Source: Fragum whitleyi (Eukaryota > Mollusca > Bivalvia > Cardiida > Cardiidae). Taken from it: DNA of 64,000 bases. Every line of letters starts with the position of its first letter. Within the stretch, counting starts at the first letter, position 1. The stretch covers positions 39,697,065-39,761,064 of the forward strand of contig OX411555.1 of assembly GCA_948146395.1 (NCBI GenBank), read 5' to 3'. Made by a program: the position numbers and the translations under genes. Below the pieces are notes generated by a model. The model saw only the letters and a list, made by a program, of their open reading frames with translations. It was not told the origin of the DNA and searched no databases. Shown in pieces: positions 11,884 to 22,520 of the stretch.

Positions 11884-13640
11884 TCACTGCAAAATGGACT
11901 TTATGAGCGAGATTTTGTTTTCGCTAAAATTTGCATCGAATTGTAAACGCGAATTGTGAATATAGAATATCATTCTTGTATAGGCACTTCGAACATTGTG
12001 CACATGCACTTTGCAATACAACTTGAACACCCTCAAGCGTGAAAATGGACCGGCGTGAAATTTTCCTAAATCACAGAAATAAATTGCATGTAAAGACAGG
12101 CTTATTTTTTCAGTTTTCAGACACTTGCAAATGATTCTTATTCAGTATCCAAAATTTCAGGTTTCTGATAGGCTTAAAAAGTACTCACACCTCCAGGTTC
12201 CAGGTTTCTGATAGGCTTAAAAAGTACTCACACCTCCATTGAAAAAATATGTTTGGAAAATGATATAAATTCCTATTTTTAGTGACTAATTTTTTAACAC
12301 TTTCTATAATATTTTCAATTAGATAAAAGATAAATGTGATCTATTTTGAAACAAAAAGATACAGCACCATGCCAAAAATGAGTGAACTTTTAAATGACGT
12401 CACTATAAATATCTTAACAGTACACTTAGGGGTAAACTTTAAATCAATTTTATCTGGATTTTTTTTCTCTGAATACACATTTCACATGTAAATATTTGGA
12501 GCAATTTATCTATTTTTAGTACAGTTTTGTAGAATTTGTATTGATATTGCTTTTTTATAGAAGTTTTAAAGCGGCTTAAATTTAACCTGTGTGTTTTATA
12601 ACTAAACATAAAATGGGAGTGACCTAGTGATACAAAATAGGCTAAATTTAAAGGATTAAAGTTGGATTCATGAACAGGAAAGTGTAAGAATACTTAGAAT
12701 ATATAATTTTACAACTTCATATGTTTTAAAACAGAAGAAAATAGCTGAATTAAATAGAAAACACATTTTGAGTGGAAAGTCTGATTTTTGGAGCAGAAAA
12801 ATGACTGAATTTTGTAAGGGGTAGTTGATCTATGGAGCAAGAAAGTTAAGCATTCCAGATAATCTGAACGTTTGCTGTTTATAGAAGATAATATGAATAT
12901 TGAACAATATAATCAGACATAAAATGAAATAATTCTGAATGAGATTGGCAAGGAATTAACAGGTTTAGCCCTGGCCCCTTAGAAATGACAGTGCCCCTTA
13001 CCAATGGCCCGGTTCTTGTGTGAATGAAAAGACAAAAATAAAATACTTAACCACAGTTGATAGACAAAGTCCCTTGATTTATTTTAAATCAACAATATGT
13101 GGTATGGTACAGAAATGACTAAATCAATAGAGTTTTCCTGATGCATGATCTAAATTTGACCTAAAAGATCAACTTCACCATAGCCCATAAGATGTCTTTC
13201 ATTTCATTTTCAATAACTCAAAGACAATTTAAATTGCTCTTTTCTGAAAGTGGATATTCAAAAGATGTATATTGTAGAATTTCAAAGACACCTCATAACC
13301 AACAGGAGGTAAGTAGACCTGTTGAAAGTTTGTTTACATTTTTCCTCAGTTTGGCGCCATTAAAAAAGTTCACTCACTTTTGGCACGCTGCTGTATATCT
13401 TCAGTCTAACAATAGCTTATAAATTTGGAAGGAAACTAACAGTAAGAAAACATCAAAGACGAAAGGGTTAAATAGTTGATTTGTTCTGGTTAATGGAGAT
13501 TTTATTTTCCATTCACCGCTTGACAAGTTTTTTACAAGATGTTTACAAAGTAACGAGATGCTGTTTGAACGCTAAGTTCAGGCACTTATAACTCTAGGAT
13601 CCCTGCAATCATTCATACAGCGATTTTGCCATATGCACAA
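11884..13640 (+). repeat. Dispersed repeat R1, interrupted copy
   Basis: Homologous to 6765-7470 on both sides of an inserted 1036 bp element (12360-13395). It also carries a local tandem duplication at about 12167-12240: the words 'ttctgataggcttaaaaagt' and 'actcacacctcca' occur twice in a row, against once in the other copy. Confidence 0.85.
12360..13395. mobile_element. Mariner-like non-autonomous element, 1.04 kb
   Basis: It has inverted ends of about 35 bp. The left reads TACAGCACCATGCCAAAAAT then 'gagtgaac'; the right reads 'gttcactca' then CTTTTGGCACGCTGCTGTA. TA lies at each end. The other copy of the host repeat has a single TA (7190-7191) in the same context ('aacaaaaa' before, 'tatctt' after), so the insertion is shown directly. 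TA duplication and a CAG-type tip fit the Tc1/mariner superfamily. The interior has no transposase-like frame; the 76-codon frame at its right end overlaps the terminal repeat. Confidence 0.88.
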
Positions 13641-13914
13641 GTTGAGAGCGTTCACATATGAGCCTGTGCGTGATATTTCCAACAATTTGAAATGTGCGCA
13701 AGGCAAAGGGTCTGACCAGCCTGTGCATCTGCACAGTCTGACCAGAGTCTTTACCATGCGCTTTGTAAATAGATACGGTCCCAAGGTATCTTTAAATAGA
13801 CATGCAACATTCTTATTGCACTGTGTGGCTGTATAGCCTGCTCAATCTTTGCCATGAATGCACGTCTAAAATTGTGGAAATGCACGCACTGGCTCATATG
13901 AGAACGCTCTCAAC
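13641..13914. mobile_element. MITE-5, GTTGAGAGCGTTC ends
   Basis: A 274 bp element with inverted ends of about 30 bp: GTTGAGAGCGTTCACATATG on the left and CATATGAGAACGCTCTCAAC on the right, extending inward to 'agcctgtgcgtg' and 'cacgcactggct'. Inside is the palindrome 'tctgaccagcctgtgcatct' facing 'gcacagtctgacca', followed by 'agagtcttta'. Related sequence lies at 35060-35275. Two short frames on opposite strands are by-products of the palindrome. Confidence 0.85.
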
Positions 13915-14109
13915 ATTGCTTTTCATGTTCACGTGTCGTAGGTCAATATCAACAGAAATATTTTTCTGCTTCTAACGGCATTTCAGTGTTTAAGCGAAGA
14001 CTGGAGCACCTAACTATATTCATGGAATTGTTATCGCCTGTATAATCATTACATACATACATTTCGATCCTACAGGCGGTCATCCCACTGGCCATTTCGA
14101 TTATCCACC

Positions 14110-14493
14110 TACAGTTAAAACCATCGTGAAATTGACGCTCAATGCAATCGAAACCATTCAATTTCACTCATTCAGCGCCCCATTCATTCATTCCAAACAC
14201 ACAAGTCGGCCAAAAAAACGCTCAGAAATCATTAGAAAACATTTCGAAATCGTTCGAATCGATCAACATTAACATTGTGAACGCTGTAAGAAAATTACTC
14301 GTATTTTATTAAAGGGAGGTAATTTATATCGCTAATTTCGTTCATCTAGAACAAATTTAGCAATAATGGATTACCTTACTTGAATTTAACTCAAATCTCG
14401 CTCCACACACTCATTCAATTTCATTCAAAAAATCATTCCAAAATTATTTCAAAAGTTATTCGTCCTGTCAATTTCACTATTTTCCAAACTGTA
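14110..14493 (+). mobile_element. MITE-1 copy, internally shortened
   Basis: It runs from TACAGTTAAAACCATCGTGA to ATTTTCCAAACTGTA. The central palindrome is kept with mismatches ('taatttatatcgctaatttc' against 'aatttagcaataatggatta'). The segment before the palindrome is shorter than in full copies. Confidence 0.87.
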
Positions 14494-14509
14494 TGGGTGG
14501 GGTACACAT

Positions 14510-14585
14510 TTCGCAAAGGATACTTGCAGCGACCGTAGGATCGAATCCCGGACTTAAGATTGCGAGTTCGACGAGCTACCAATTT
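14510..14585 (-). repeat. tRNA-like SINE head, minus strand
   Basis: Read on the minus strand, 'attggtagctcgtcgaactc' and GGGATTCGATCCTACGG resemble tRNA box A and box B. No convincing cloverleaf with a paired acceptor stem can be drawn, and no SINE body is recognised next to it. Confidence 0.4.
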
Positions 14586-15129
14586 CACTGCCAATAACTA
14601 CATGTAAATGCAATATAGAAATTTTCAGGAAACGGTAGAGATTCGTAAAATTCATTCCTTTCATTCATTTCTATTTTACGTCGCCATTATCAACCTTCTT
14701 CGTATACAACTAACTCTTAACAAATTCACATAAAACAGATTAATAGATAAATGAACGAATTCTCAGAAATGGTTACATGGAGATGTGAATAAACTGAGAC
14801 TCCTAAACGGTCACTACATACTCTCTTTTCCGCCCATTTACAACAACAAAAAAACAACAACAGCAAAGAAAATTGAAGAGAGCATTACTTTCACACACAG
14901 AAATGCAAATCAATCGAGAGGATTTTGGTTAAATACTTATTCGAAAAGGATGAAAAGGTAGTATTTAAGTGACTGGTTGGAAGTTGGTTTAAGTTGAAAC
15001 TAAAATCCGAATCACATTCATGCATGAATCCGCTTTATAGAGTGTGATAAGGCTTTAGTTTCATACTTAGATGAAATCAACAAATACAGTGAACTGTCTT
15101 CATCTCTTAAATATGATGATATTGTACCA
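14586..15129. other. Unassigned sequence
   Basis: AT-rich sequence with no supported gene or repeat apart from A-rich low-complexity patches near 14840-14875. Confidence 0.5.
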
Positions 15130-15235
15130 GAGTGAGAAAATACTAGGAATCCACTGTTAGGTGCTCTTGCCGCCGCGATCTAACTGAAAAATTGTTGAAA
15201 GCGTCGAAAGCGTCGAAAACCCCCATTCAAACAAA
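15130..15235 (+). mobile_element. SINE 3' fragment, Asp-head family
   Basis: It has the family's 3' half in order: 'agtgagaaaatactaggaat', 'ccactgttaggtgct', 'gccgccgcgat', 'attgttgaaagcg'. The tRNA-like head is missing and the 3' end is rearranged ('gtcgaaagcgtcg'). Confidence 0.7.
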
Positions 15236-15244
15236 AAAATCTTA

Positions 15245-15268
15245 CCACTGTATTTTTCAGAAACAGTG
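15245..15268. repeat. Short palindrome CCACTG...CAGTGG
   Basis: A 24 bp hairpin-capable sequence around 'tttttcagaa'. A close relative occurs at about 8511-8535 (CCACTGTG, then 'tttttcagaaacagtg'). Function unknown. Confidence 0.5.
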
Positions 15269-15843
15269 GTGTCAGGCAATATGGATATCAGCAGTAAAAC
15301 CAATGTTTAAATCTATTTTTTCAACAAACTATACCATGAAAAGGACCTTGATCTTCACTGACGACCTTGAACGTAGTTCAAATGGGAACGTCTTGCTAGA
15401 AGCAATACACGTGTCAAATAGAAAGACTCTATGCCTTACAGTCCGACCGACTAACATTGCAAGTGACGTCATGATTTGTTTATTAATTCATTCCTGCGTG
15501 AAATATGTAAGGTTTAATAAATATTAAAAAACACTCGAGTGGGACAATACTCAGATAGTTAGTTAGTTAGAAAATAATTAATTCCATTTTTTTCAAATTG
15601 ATTCGTTTATCATTACATGTGTAAGAAAACTTCAGTTTATTTTTTTTCTCTACTGATGTGTCAGTATTTCCCAACTTTTTTTTTAATTTCAACTCATAAA
15701 CATGCATTTATCAATATCACAAAAATGGTAAACGATTTTTTTTTCAAAATCATTTCGTGTAAAATTGCTAATGCTAATTTAATGCATCAAGTTATGAATC
15801 TTGAATTTATGAAAAAGAAAAAGCTCTTTTCTTTTGCGCCGTC

Positions 15844-16072
15844 GGTCCCGGGTTCGATCCCCGACGGCGGCACTCATTCTTTCCGACTATTTGTCTCTCA
15901 CCAATGGGTTGATAATCGTAGACCTACGTGAGATAGCAGCTGGAGGCTAGGAAAGGATGTATTGGTTGTACTGGAGAGAGAAATACCAGGAAATCATTGT
16001 TAGGTGCTCCAGCCGCCGCGATATAACTGAAATAAAGTTGAAAGCGGCGTAAAACTCCATTCAATCAATCAA
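15844..16072 (+). mobile_element. 5'-truncated SINE with 14 bp target duplication
   Basis: It starts inside the tRNA-like head at 'ggtcccgggttcgatccccg'. The family body follows ('gtctctcaccaatgggttg', 'gatagcagctggaggctagg', 'aaataccaggaaatcattgt'), then 'ttgaaagcggcgtaaaactc' and the CAATCAATCAA tail. TCTTTTGCGCCGTC occurs on both sides (15830-15843 and 16073-16086), which marks the insertion. The truncated 5' end with an intact tail fits LINE-driven target-primed integration. Confidence 0.9.
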
Positions 16073-16261
16073 TCTTTTGCGCCGTCACGAACCCCCCGAA
16101 GCACGTAATTTAAACTTGGGTGCGTTACAATTACGACAATTGTTTTAATGCGAGTTGAATAACAATTTATTTTCAGCTCTCCCTTTGAAAAGTAAACAAA
16201 CAGCGACCTCACTTGCAATGTAGGGAGGTTGATTTGTACCTATTAAAATCATTGACTATTA

Positions 16262-16436
16262 TTAAGGTAGTAGACCCGTAATAGTTTTGCATGGTTTCAG
16301 GAATAATGAACTTTAACGGTGTTAACCGAGGTTTCATAATGATTTTCATTAGGAAACCTCGATTATCATTGTGAAAGAACATATGGTCCCAAAAGCTGTG
16401 GAACTATTATGGTTCCACTACCTTAAAGTGTTTTAT
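16262..16436. mobile_element. TTAA-flanked small element (TTAA-1)
   Basis: About 170 bp, with ends TTAAGGTAGTAGACCCGTAA and 'ggttccactacctTAA' and an inner palindrome 'gtttcataatgattttcatt' facing 'aggaaacctcg'. R2 copy 1 has a single TTAA (8883-8886) in matching flanks ('tcaaaatctttcaccaata' before, AAGTGTTTT after), so the TTAA duplication is demonstrated. TTAA targets are typical of the piggyBac superfamily; that assignment is by target site only. Confidence 0.88.
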
Positions 16437-16750
16437 GTGGATAAACGGACAAACTGACAGGACAAAAACAACATGCCCCAATCTATCTATGCCCGGGCAT
16501 AACAACTGTTTTAATTAGTTCAAAAAGGCCGTTGACCTTTGAAATCTTTCTACATAATCGAAACGCAGTTTAACCTTAAACATGCCCCAATGTCAAGAAT
16601 AGATTACATTTTTAATTCAAACGTTAATAAATATTCATGCTCACGTAACAGTAGGTTCTGTTGAGTAAAGAACACTTGACTTGCGGAAATTTCGGTCGGA
16701 GATATGTAATATAATTTCCTTAATCGCAAATATAGCACATTTATTCTCAT

Positions 16751-17032
16751 TTTTCATGCCTGTATTGACCTGACATCACCTTTCTGATAACATAACGTGA
16801 TATCAGGCAGTCTATTTTTAGCAACAATTTAGCAACAATTTGCATACACTTTCACCCTAAATTTCTTTGATTTCTTAGGGTTTATTATAATTAAGCGCAA
16901 ACAAATGCACGATAAACACAAAATATCAATGCTATTTTTTTCGACAGTGAGAAATTATCATGACGAGGCTTTGCCGATTATCCCAACCTCGACCAGATAA
17001 CATTGATTTTTTAAGACACTAACATGTTAGCC
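16751..17032. mobile_element. 282 bp insertion absent from R2 copy 1
   Basis: Near-repeats TATTCTCAT (16742-16750) and TATTCTCTAT (17033-17042) flank it; copy 1 has one such site ('tattcttat'). It contains the inverted pair 'cctgacatcacc' and 'gtgatatcagg', and the word 'gaggctttgccgattatc', which recalls the hairpin core at 40462. Class unknown; the 8-9 bp flank repeat would fit a hAT- or Mutator-type element. Confidence 0.6.
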
Positions 17033-17673
17033 TATTCTCTATCATTCTGTCGAAGATTTCGCGAAAACATCTTAACTGTCTGATATGGCAAATCATTCAT
17101 TCCCACATGGAATAAAATTGAATTTAGTATAGAGGGGTCAGTAAAGCCTATACATGTATAGGGACCTACTAAATTCTGCACTGACCCTTCAATATGGTTT
17201 GTTTTCTTTTCTCCGTTAGCATTAGACCGTTTTAAGAAGACCTTAAACACAAAGCAAAAAATTTCTAGTCCTTTCAACGAAATAAACATATTTCTTAAAC
17301 TTGGCTTTGGTTTGAAAGGACAAATAGTATTTTCTTTGTTATTGTGGTGTTGTTTTTGTAAATCTATTTCTTCTATTCATTTATATGTTTGTTTTCAAAT
17401 CATATCGTAGAGAGTGCCAAATTTGAATGATTTTTCAGTGAAATAAGTTGGTCCATCTAGAGGACTTCTTGATCTATATATTAAATAGGTAGGAATTCAC
17501 TACGTTTTATCAGATCGTTGGAAAATGAACTACTACGTCTTATCCACAATGTTTAGGACGAATTAAAAGGCATTGGCTTTAAAAATGGTTGTTAACGCAA
17601 AAGAAACGCGTTAGAACCGCAGGTTTGCCAAGGTTCAGAAAATATGAACGAGGCTACAGTAAGAATCGATCGC

Positions 17674-18509
17674 TACAGTGAAGAACAGCTTCAAATTGAC
17701 ATTCATCACGATCAAAACCATTCAACATAACTCGCTCAATACTCCATTCATTGAGTCCAAACACTCCCTCAAATCGATCAAAACGCTCAAAACCCACCGA
17801 AAAAGATATCATCACCAACGGCATTCAAAATAAATAGTGCCAGAAAAAAAATGCGATTTCACTGACATTATTGAAATTGTTAGCGTCTGATAAGTTCTTG
17901 AAGAGAAAGGAAGCCATTTATAGATCTATTATCAAAGGAAGGTAAAAATATCGCTTATTTTATTCATCCCTAACAAAGTTAGCGATATTGGACTACCTCC
18001 CTTTTGACGTCACTTTTCCATCTTTGTCAATATCTAGAAGTTTAAAGAAGTTTCTCCACTTCTCTTCCATAACCGATATATCCGCCATTTTGCCGAATTC
18101 CTTTGTGGTAGAATGGGTAGTATCTGAAATGAAGCAGAAAGAAATATATAATACGTACTTAGTGTATTATATGAAAAAAAAACCTAATGAGGTTGGGAGA
18201 ATTAAAAATTGTCGAGGCTCTGCCGAGACAATTATCAATTCTCACAACCGAGTTAGATATTTTTTCATACAATACACTTAGTACGTATTATATTTATCTT
18301 ATAACATCTATTTGTCTTGTTTTGAACGATGTTTGTTACTGAAATGCAAGTTTTTAAAAATAACCGCATTATATCTTTGTTCTAAAAATAACTATGTGAT
18401 ATCATAAAAAAAAATCACCAAAAACTTTCCCCACACACTCACTCAATTTCATTCCAAAATTATCTCAAAATCATTCTCATGGTTAATTTCAAGATGTTTT
18501 TAACTGTAA
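17674..18509 (+). mobile_element. MITE-1 copy split by a hairpin element
   Basis: The left half runs from TACAGTGAAGAACAGCTTC to the central palindrome, ending ATATTGGACTACCTCCCTTT. The right half resumes at 'atcaccaaaaactttcccc' and ends TTTTTAACTGTA. The split falls just after the palindrome. It is the same ancestral insertion as 9846-10292. Confidence 0.82.
18005..18411. mobile_element. Hairpin element HP-A, nested in MITE-1
   Basis: Its main palindrome runs from 'ataatacgtacttagtgtat' to 'atacacttagtacgtattat' with a core of 'attgtcgaggctctgccgag' and 'acaat'. The arms are about 60 bp. A second copy, with different outer sequence on the left, is at 40395-40699. This copy opens with TGACGTCAC. 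A 97-codon frame across the palindrome is an artefact of it. Confidence 0.75.
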
Positions 18510-18745
18510 CGACGATGCTGAATATACGGAATATGTTGCCATGAGGTTAGAACCCTCGAATTGACATGTTACTGGTGCTCAGGCATAGAGTGGAGCAAGA
18601 ACACTTGGCTTGCATAACTGCTTTTCACATAATAAATATCCGAAATAAGAGCCATGCCATGCGTTCAGGCTGTCAAATGGCTCAAACTGTTTACAAATTA
18701 TACCCTACTTTGCACGTATTTTCGCGTGCAAACAAGAACATTATC

Positions 18746-21650
18746 TGCTGGTTTTGGGAATGTTTAGGAATAGAAGATTAGAAACCGGCTATTCACTATT
18801 TAAGGTATTTCATAGACTGGTAGCCGTCTCTTAAATAGAGGTACATTATTGAAAATAAGTAATATAAAGTCAATGTCTAGTTTCTGAAAGCCAGTTTCTT
18901 TGAAGAGAAGTTAACTCATTTTAAGGTCTGAATGGTTCAACTTTGTTATCTACCTTGTTACAAACTTCTAAAAACAGGGCCTGAACCCCAGGCTAGGTTA
19001 TTCAATACATAAAAGAAAGTTCTGTACTTTTATCGAGGACGCTGAGTGTTTGAAAAATCAGAATAATCATAGAGGTAATCTTGAAGACTTATTCCCTGAA
19101 CAACTAGCTTTCGATATCTTGTATGATCATCGCACCGTATTTCTTCAATGCTTTAGATTCATATTAAGAGTATATGTGATTAATTTTAGTCGATTCTAGT
19201 TTGTATAATCGGCAAATTAAAGGATTTGGTACGATTCAAATTCTAGTAGGCAAGCAGAAGAATGTCATCATTTACACTGAAATCAAATCGCCCCAGCATG
19301 ATAATTTCGCGCAGTCGGTTATATTTCTTAAACAAATGTGACAAATCATGCGAAAAGTAATCATTTACAAAATGCGTTATCCTCATCAGATTGCATGGAA
19401 AGCGAAAACAACATGAAGTCCAGACTCTTTGCTTTTCAGAATTTTTTTTATACGAGAAGGGTCTGTCGTCTTTACTAAATGATCATAATTTAACAAGAAA
19501 TATTTTGAACCCCATACTAGACCCTTGATTTCAAATGTATTTAACCGATATATTTTTCCTAATGTATATTAAATTCTGATAAGTCTTGTTTCACGTGATC
19601 GATTAGATTTTCACGACGTCATTTGTGCGAAAACCAAAATCGTAAATCAAAAGCCTACAGTACATATACCTTTTGGAACACGTTGAATAAAGAAAATACA
19701 TAACAATTTATTAACTTATCTAAAAAAACACACGTTGTTTTCAATATTCAACCTTAAAACTCAATGACGTAAGTTAAATGTGAGTTTATTGTCATTTTTG
19801 GATGTGAAGATAAATGTTTATGGGCTTGGTATTATTGCCTGTTTCTCGTGAAATCTAAACAAATGTAGAAGGGTTACGGAAGAGAACCGTCTTTCGGAAT
19901 TGAAAGGTCCGAGTTCGAATTGTGTCAGAAAAATATTTTGGACCCTATGCAATATTTCTACTTCATAAAGAGCATGTCTTTGAATGGCTATAATTTTCCT
20001 TGCGGCCGGTACTCTAGTTCGAATTTATTGTAAAATGTCTCGATTCATGGTACTTTGCGGCCATGTCAAATATTTGTAATTGGTATATCCAATACTCAAT
20101 ACTAAGACAATTCAAACCTGATTTAGTGTGTGTTCAAATGTTTTCAAAGACGCCCATGGTTGTTGGAGAATTACTACTTGTTATCATGGTTTATTGTAGA
20201 CTAGAACGGATAGGTATTGATGACTCCGGAAAAGTAACCAGTTAACACTTGTCCTGCTAAATCTCTTCTTTTTCCAAACACAATTTTTGGCCATTTAAAG
20301 AATATATCTCACATTATTTCAAAGGTATATAGTAGGAAGCAGGTAGTTAAGGTCGAGATCAGACTACATATCTGTGCAGACTGATCTTAGTATTTACTGA
20401 CTGCCTAGGCTTTGTCTCTAATTGGAAAATTTGACCATGTTGAGGGTTGAATCAAACGTGTCTGTTTTAATAGTCAAAATGACAAATGATTCTTACGCAT
20501 CTCTTGAAAAGAAGGGGGATATAAACTATATCACGAATTTTTCTTGTTAAAAAATGTTATGACTTATGACACATGTTTGGGAAGAAATGCAATCAGCTTT
20601 TTATTTCATGTGCGTGCGAATAACTGCTGAAATTATTGATATTTGTTACCAAAATCACATTTCATTGCGTGCTAGACACCAATTTCCTACAAAATGTACA
20701 CACTTTCTGTGCGGGAATTCCTTCAATTCGTGTTACACAGATATCGAGGATGAACGATTTCATTAATTATCATATTCACCGGCTTAAGATACATACTGTT
20801 GGAATTCATTTAGGGTTTTTGAGTCAATTAATATATGCACTTTTATTTCATATAGGTTATACCCATGTATGATTCCAATAAAAAGAAAATTACATATCTA
20901 TATGGTCTAAAAATGAGTATAAAAATTGGGTCATTCTCAAAAGGTTGTGAAATTCCAGTAGAGAAATTTTGAAAAAAGTTATAGCATCAACATAGCACTT
21001 TAACCAATTATCTTTGATTAGGCACATATGTAGTATCTAAAATTAGAATTTGCCATCAAAAATCAAACTTAGTGTTGTTTTATCAGCTGAGAAGCAGAAG
21101 AACTTGGATAAAATTGTCATTTCTTTTACATTTTTTTTATGTTTTATACAGGTTATTATTTTCTTTTTTGATCAATTTGATGAGAACTCAGTAAAACAAT
21201 ATTTTGCTGTCATGCATAGTGAAAATTCTGGACTAATGTTATATAAATAAAAATAAATTAATAATAAAAAAGCTTAGAAGTAGGAAAATAAGGAATTGTT
21301 TATTTTCAAACCTATTTTTTTAATTACATAAAGTCAATAGAAGGTAATAATATACATTTCTATTTGACTGATAAAATATAAATACAAATTATCAAAACAT
21401 ACTGATTTTAACAGTTATCTGAAAAAAGCATACAATATTTTGAATAAGTATGACCAATAACAGGGATGACAGTCAAATAGCATAAAGGACAGACTGCATA
21501 ACAGAAATGACATACATCTGTTAAAAGATTTCTCAAAATTTGATAAATACATTATTTTTTCTTACTAGTTTTTTTTTTATTTACGCAGGAACTTTCACAA
21601 TACAATATTTTTGTTCTAAACAAATAAAACAAAATAATTAAAAATTGAAA
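18746..21650. other. Unassigned sequence, one small palindrome
   Basis: No supported gene. A GATCAGACTACATATCTGTG palindrome with 'cagactgatc' lies at about 20357-20385. Sequence at about 20575-20700 reappears at 33125-33250, for example 'atttgttaccaaaatcacat', 'tgcgtgctagacacc'. A weak box B-like 'ggtccgagttcgaattg' near 19906 is not enough to call a tRNA. Confidence 0.5.
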
Positions 21651-22520
21651 TATTTAGTTATTTGATAAAAGTAAGGACACCCATGATGAATATTCAGGAT
21701 GGTTTTACCTAGGAACATCAAAATGCATTTAAATAAAAAAAATGAGCTTTCAATTGTGACCAAGACCTTTCACCATGTGACCTTTACCTTAGACTAATTC
21801 TACTAGCATACCCACAGACTCTTACTTTGAGTTTGTTTTCTGAATGGTTTCACCTAGGACCGCTATACTTGATAAACACAGCCTATGTCACGCATTCAGT
21901 TCAAAGAAATTGTCCTTGTTAACATCACATTGACCTTGGACAATCATTAATAATTTTGACTAAAACTTGAAGCAAATACTTTAATATACATAGCTTACAT
22001 CTTTGACGCATCACACTCTTGTACACTCTAATAAGGTTATATTGTTTAACTGTGACCAAGACTCTAGTCCTTTGCCCTTGACCTTTGACCTACTTGAAGA
22101 CTAAACCAAAACCTTTTATTCAGCTTATATTTTCTGAATGCTTTGTGATTTAGGGCATATTGCTTCCTTAGTAAAGCGCCCAGTAATAATTTCCAGACAG
22201 AGTTCAAATGTGGCATTTACCTACCTGACAAATATGCATGTAGCACTTTCTTGGGTCAATGGTAACAATAATGTTTAGTTTAATGGATCTATATCTCAAG
22301 GGTCTTGAGTTAGAGCATGTTTAAACAAATTCAATAGTGAGCATCAAACAAATAATTTCAAAGGCCTTGACCTTTAACCTGTGTTTTCCGGAAACAATGT
22401 AGTTTCACGGATGCAGTTAGTTGCTCCTCGGGTTAAAGTCTTGCAATGTATTTCAAAAACAGTTCAATTGTTAGTTTTCGAGACCTTTGACCTCTTTCAT
22501 GAAAAAAAAAAAACAAACAC
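21651..22520 (+). repeat. Degenerate repeats rich in TGACCTTTGACC
   Basis: Recurring words such as 'gtgaccaagac', 'tgacctttgacct', 'tttctgaatg' and 'gaccttggac' appear at irregular spacing of some 120-160 bp. A decayed tandem array is the simplest reading. A direct repeat TGACCT-T-TGACCT is present at about 22080-22092. Confidence 0.5.

Larger units (their letters stand above)
16226..18745 (+). repeat. Dispersed duplication R2, copy 2, with three insertions
   Basis: Collinear with 8851-10530 but lengthened by insertions at 16262-16436, 16751-17032 and 18005-18411. Outside these the match is close by eye, for example 'ccgttgacctttgaaatctt' and 'agttggtccatctagaggac' with few differences. It ends in one arm of a CCCGCTTTGCACG palindrome, as copy 1 does. 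Confidence 0.87.

Noticed and set aside
15192..15931. 111- and 104-codon frames on the plus strand
   Set aside because: The first begins in a SINE fragment and the second runs into the SINE at 15844. Composition is ordinary AT-rich non-coding sequence.
19880..19925. Box B-like 'ggtccgagttcgaattg'
   Set aside because: No box A at the right distance and no stem structure.
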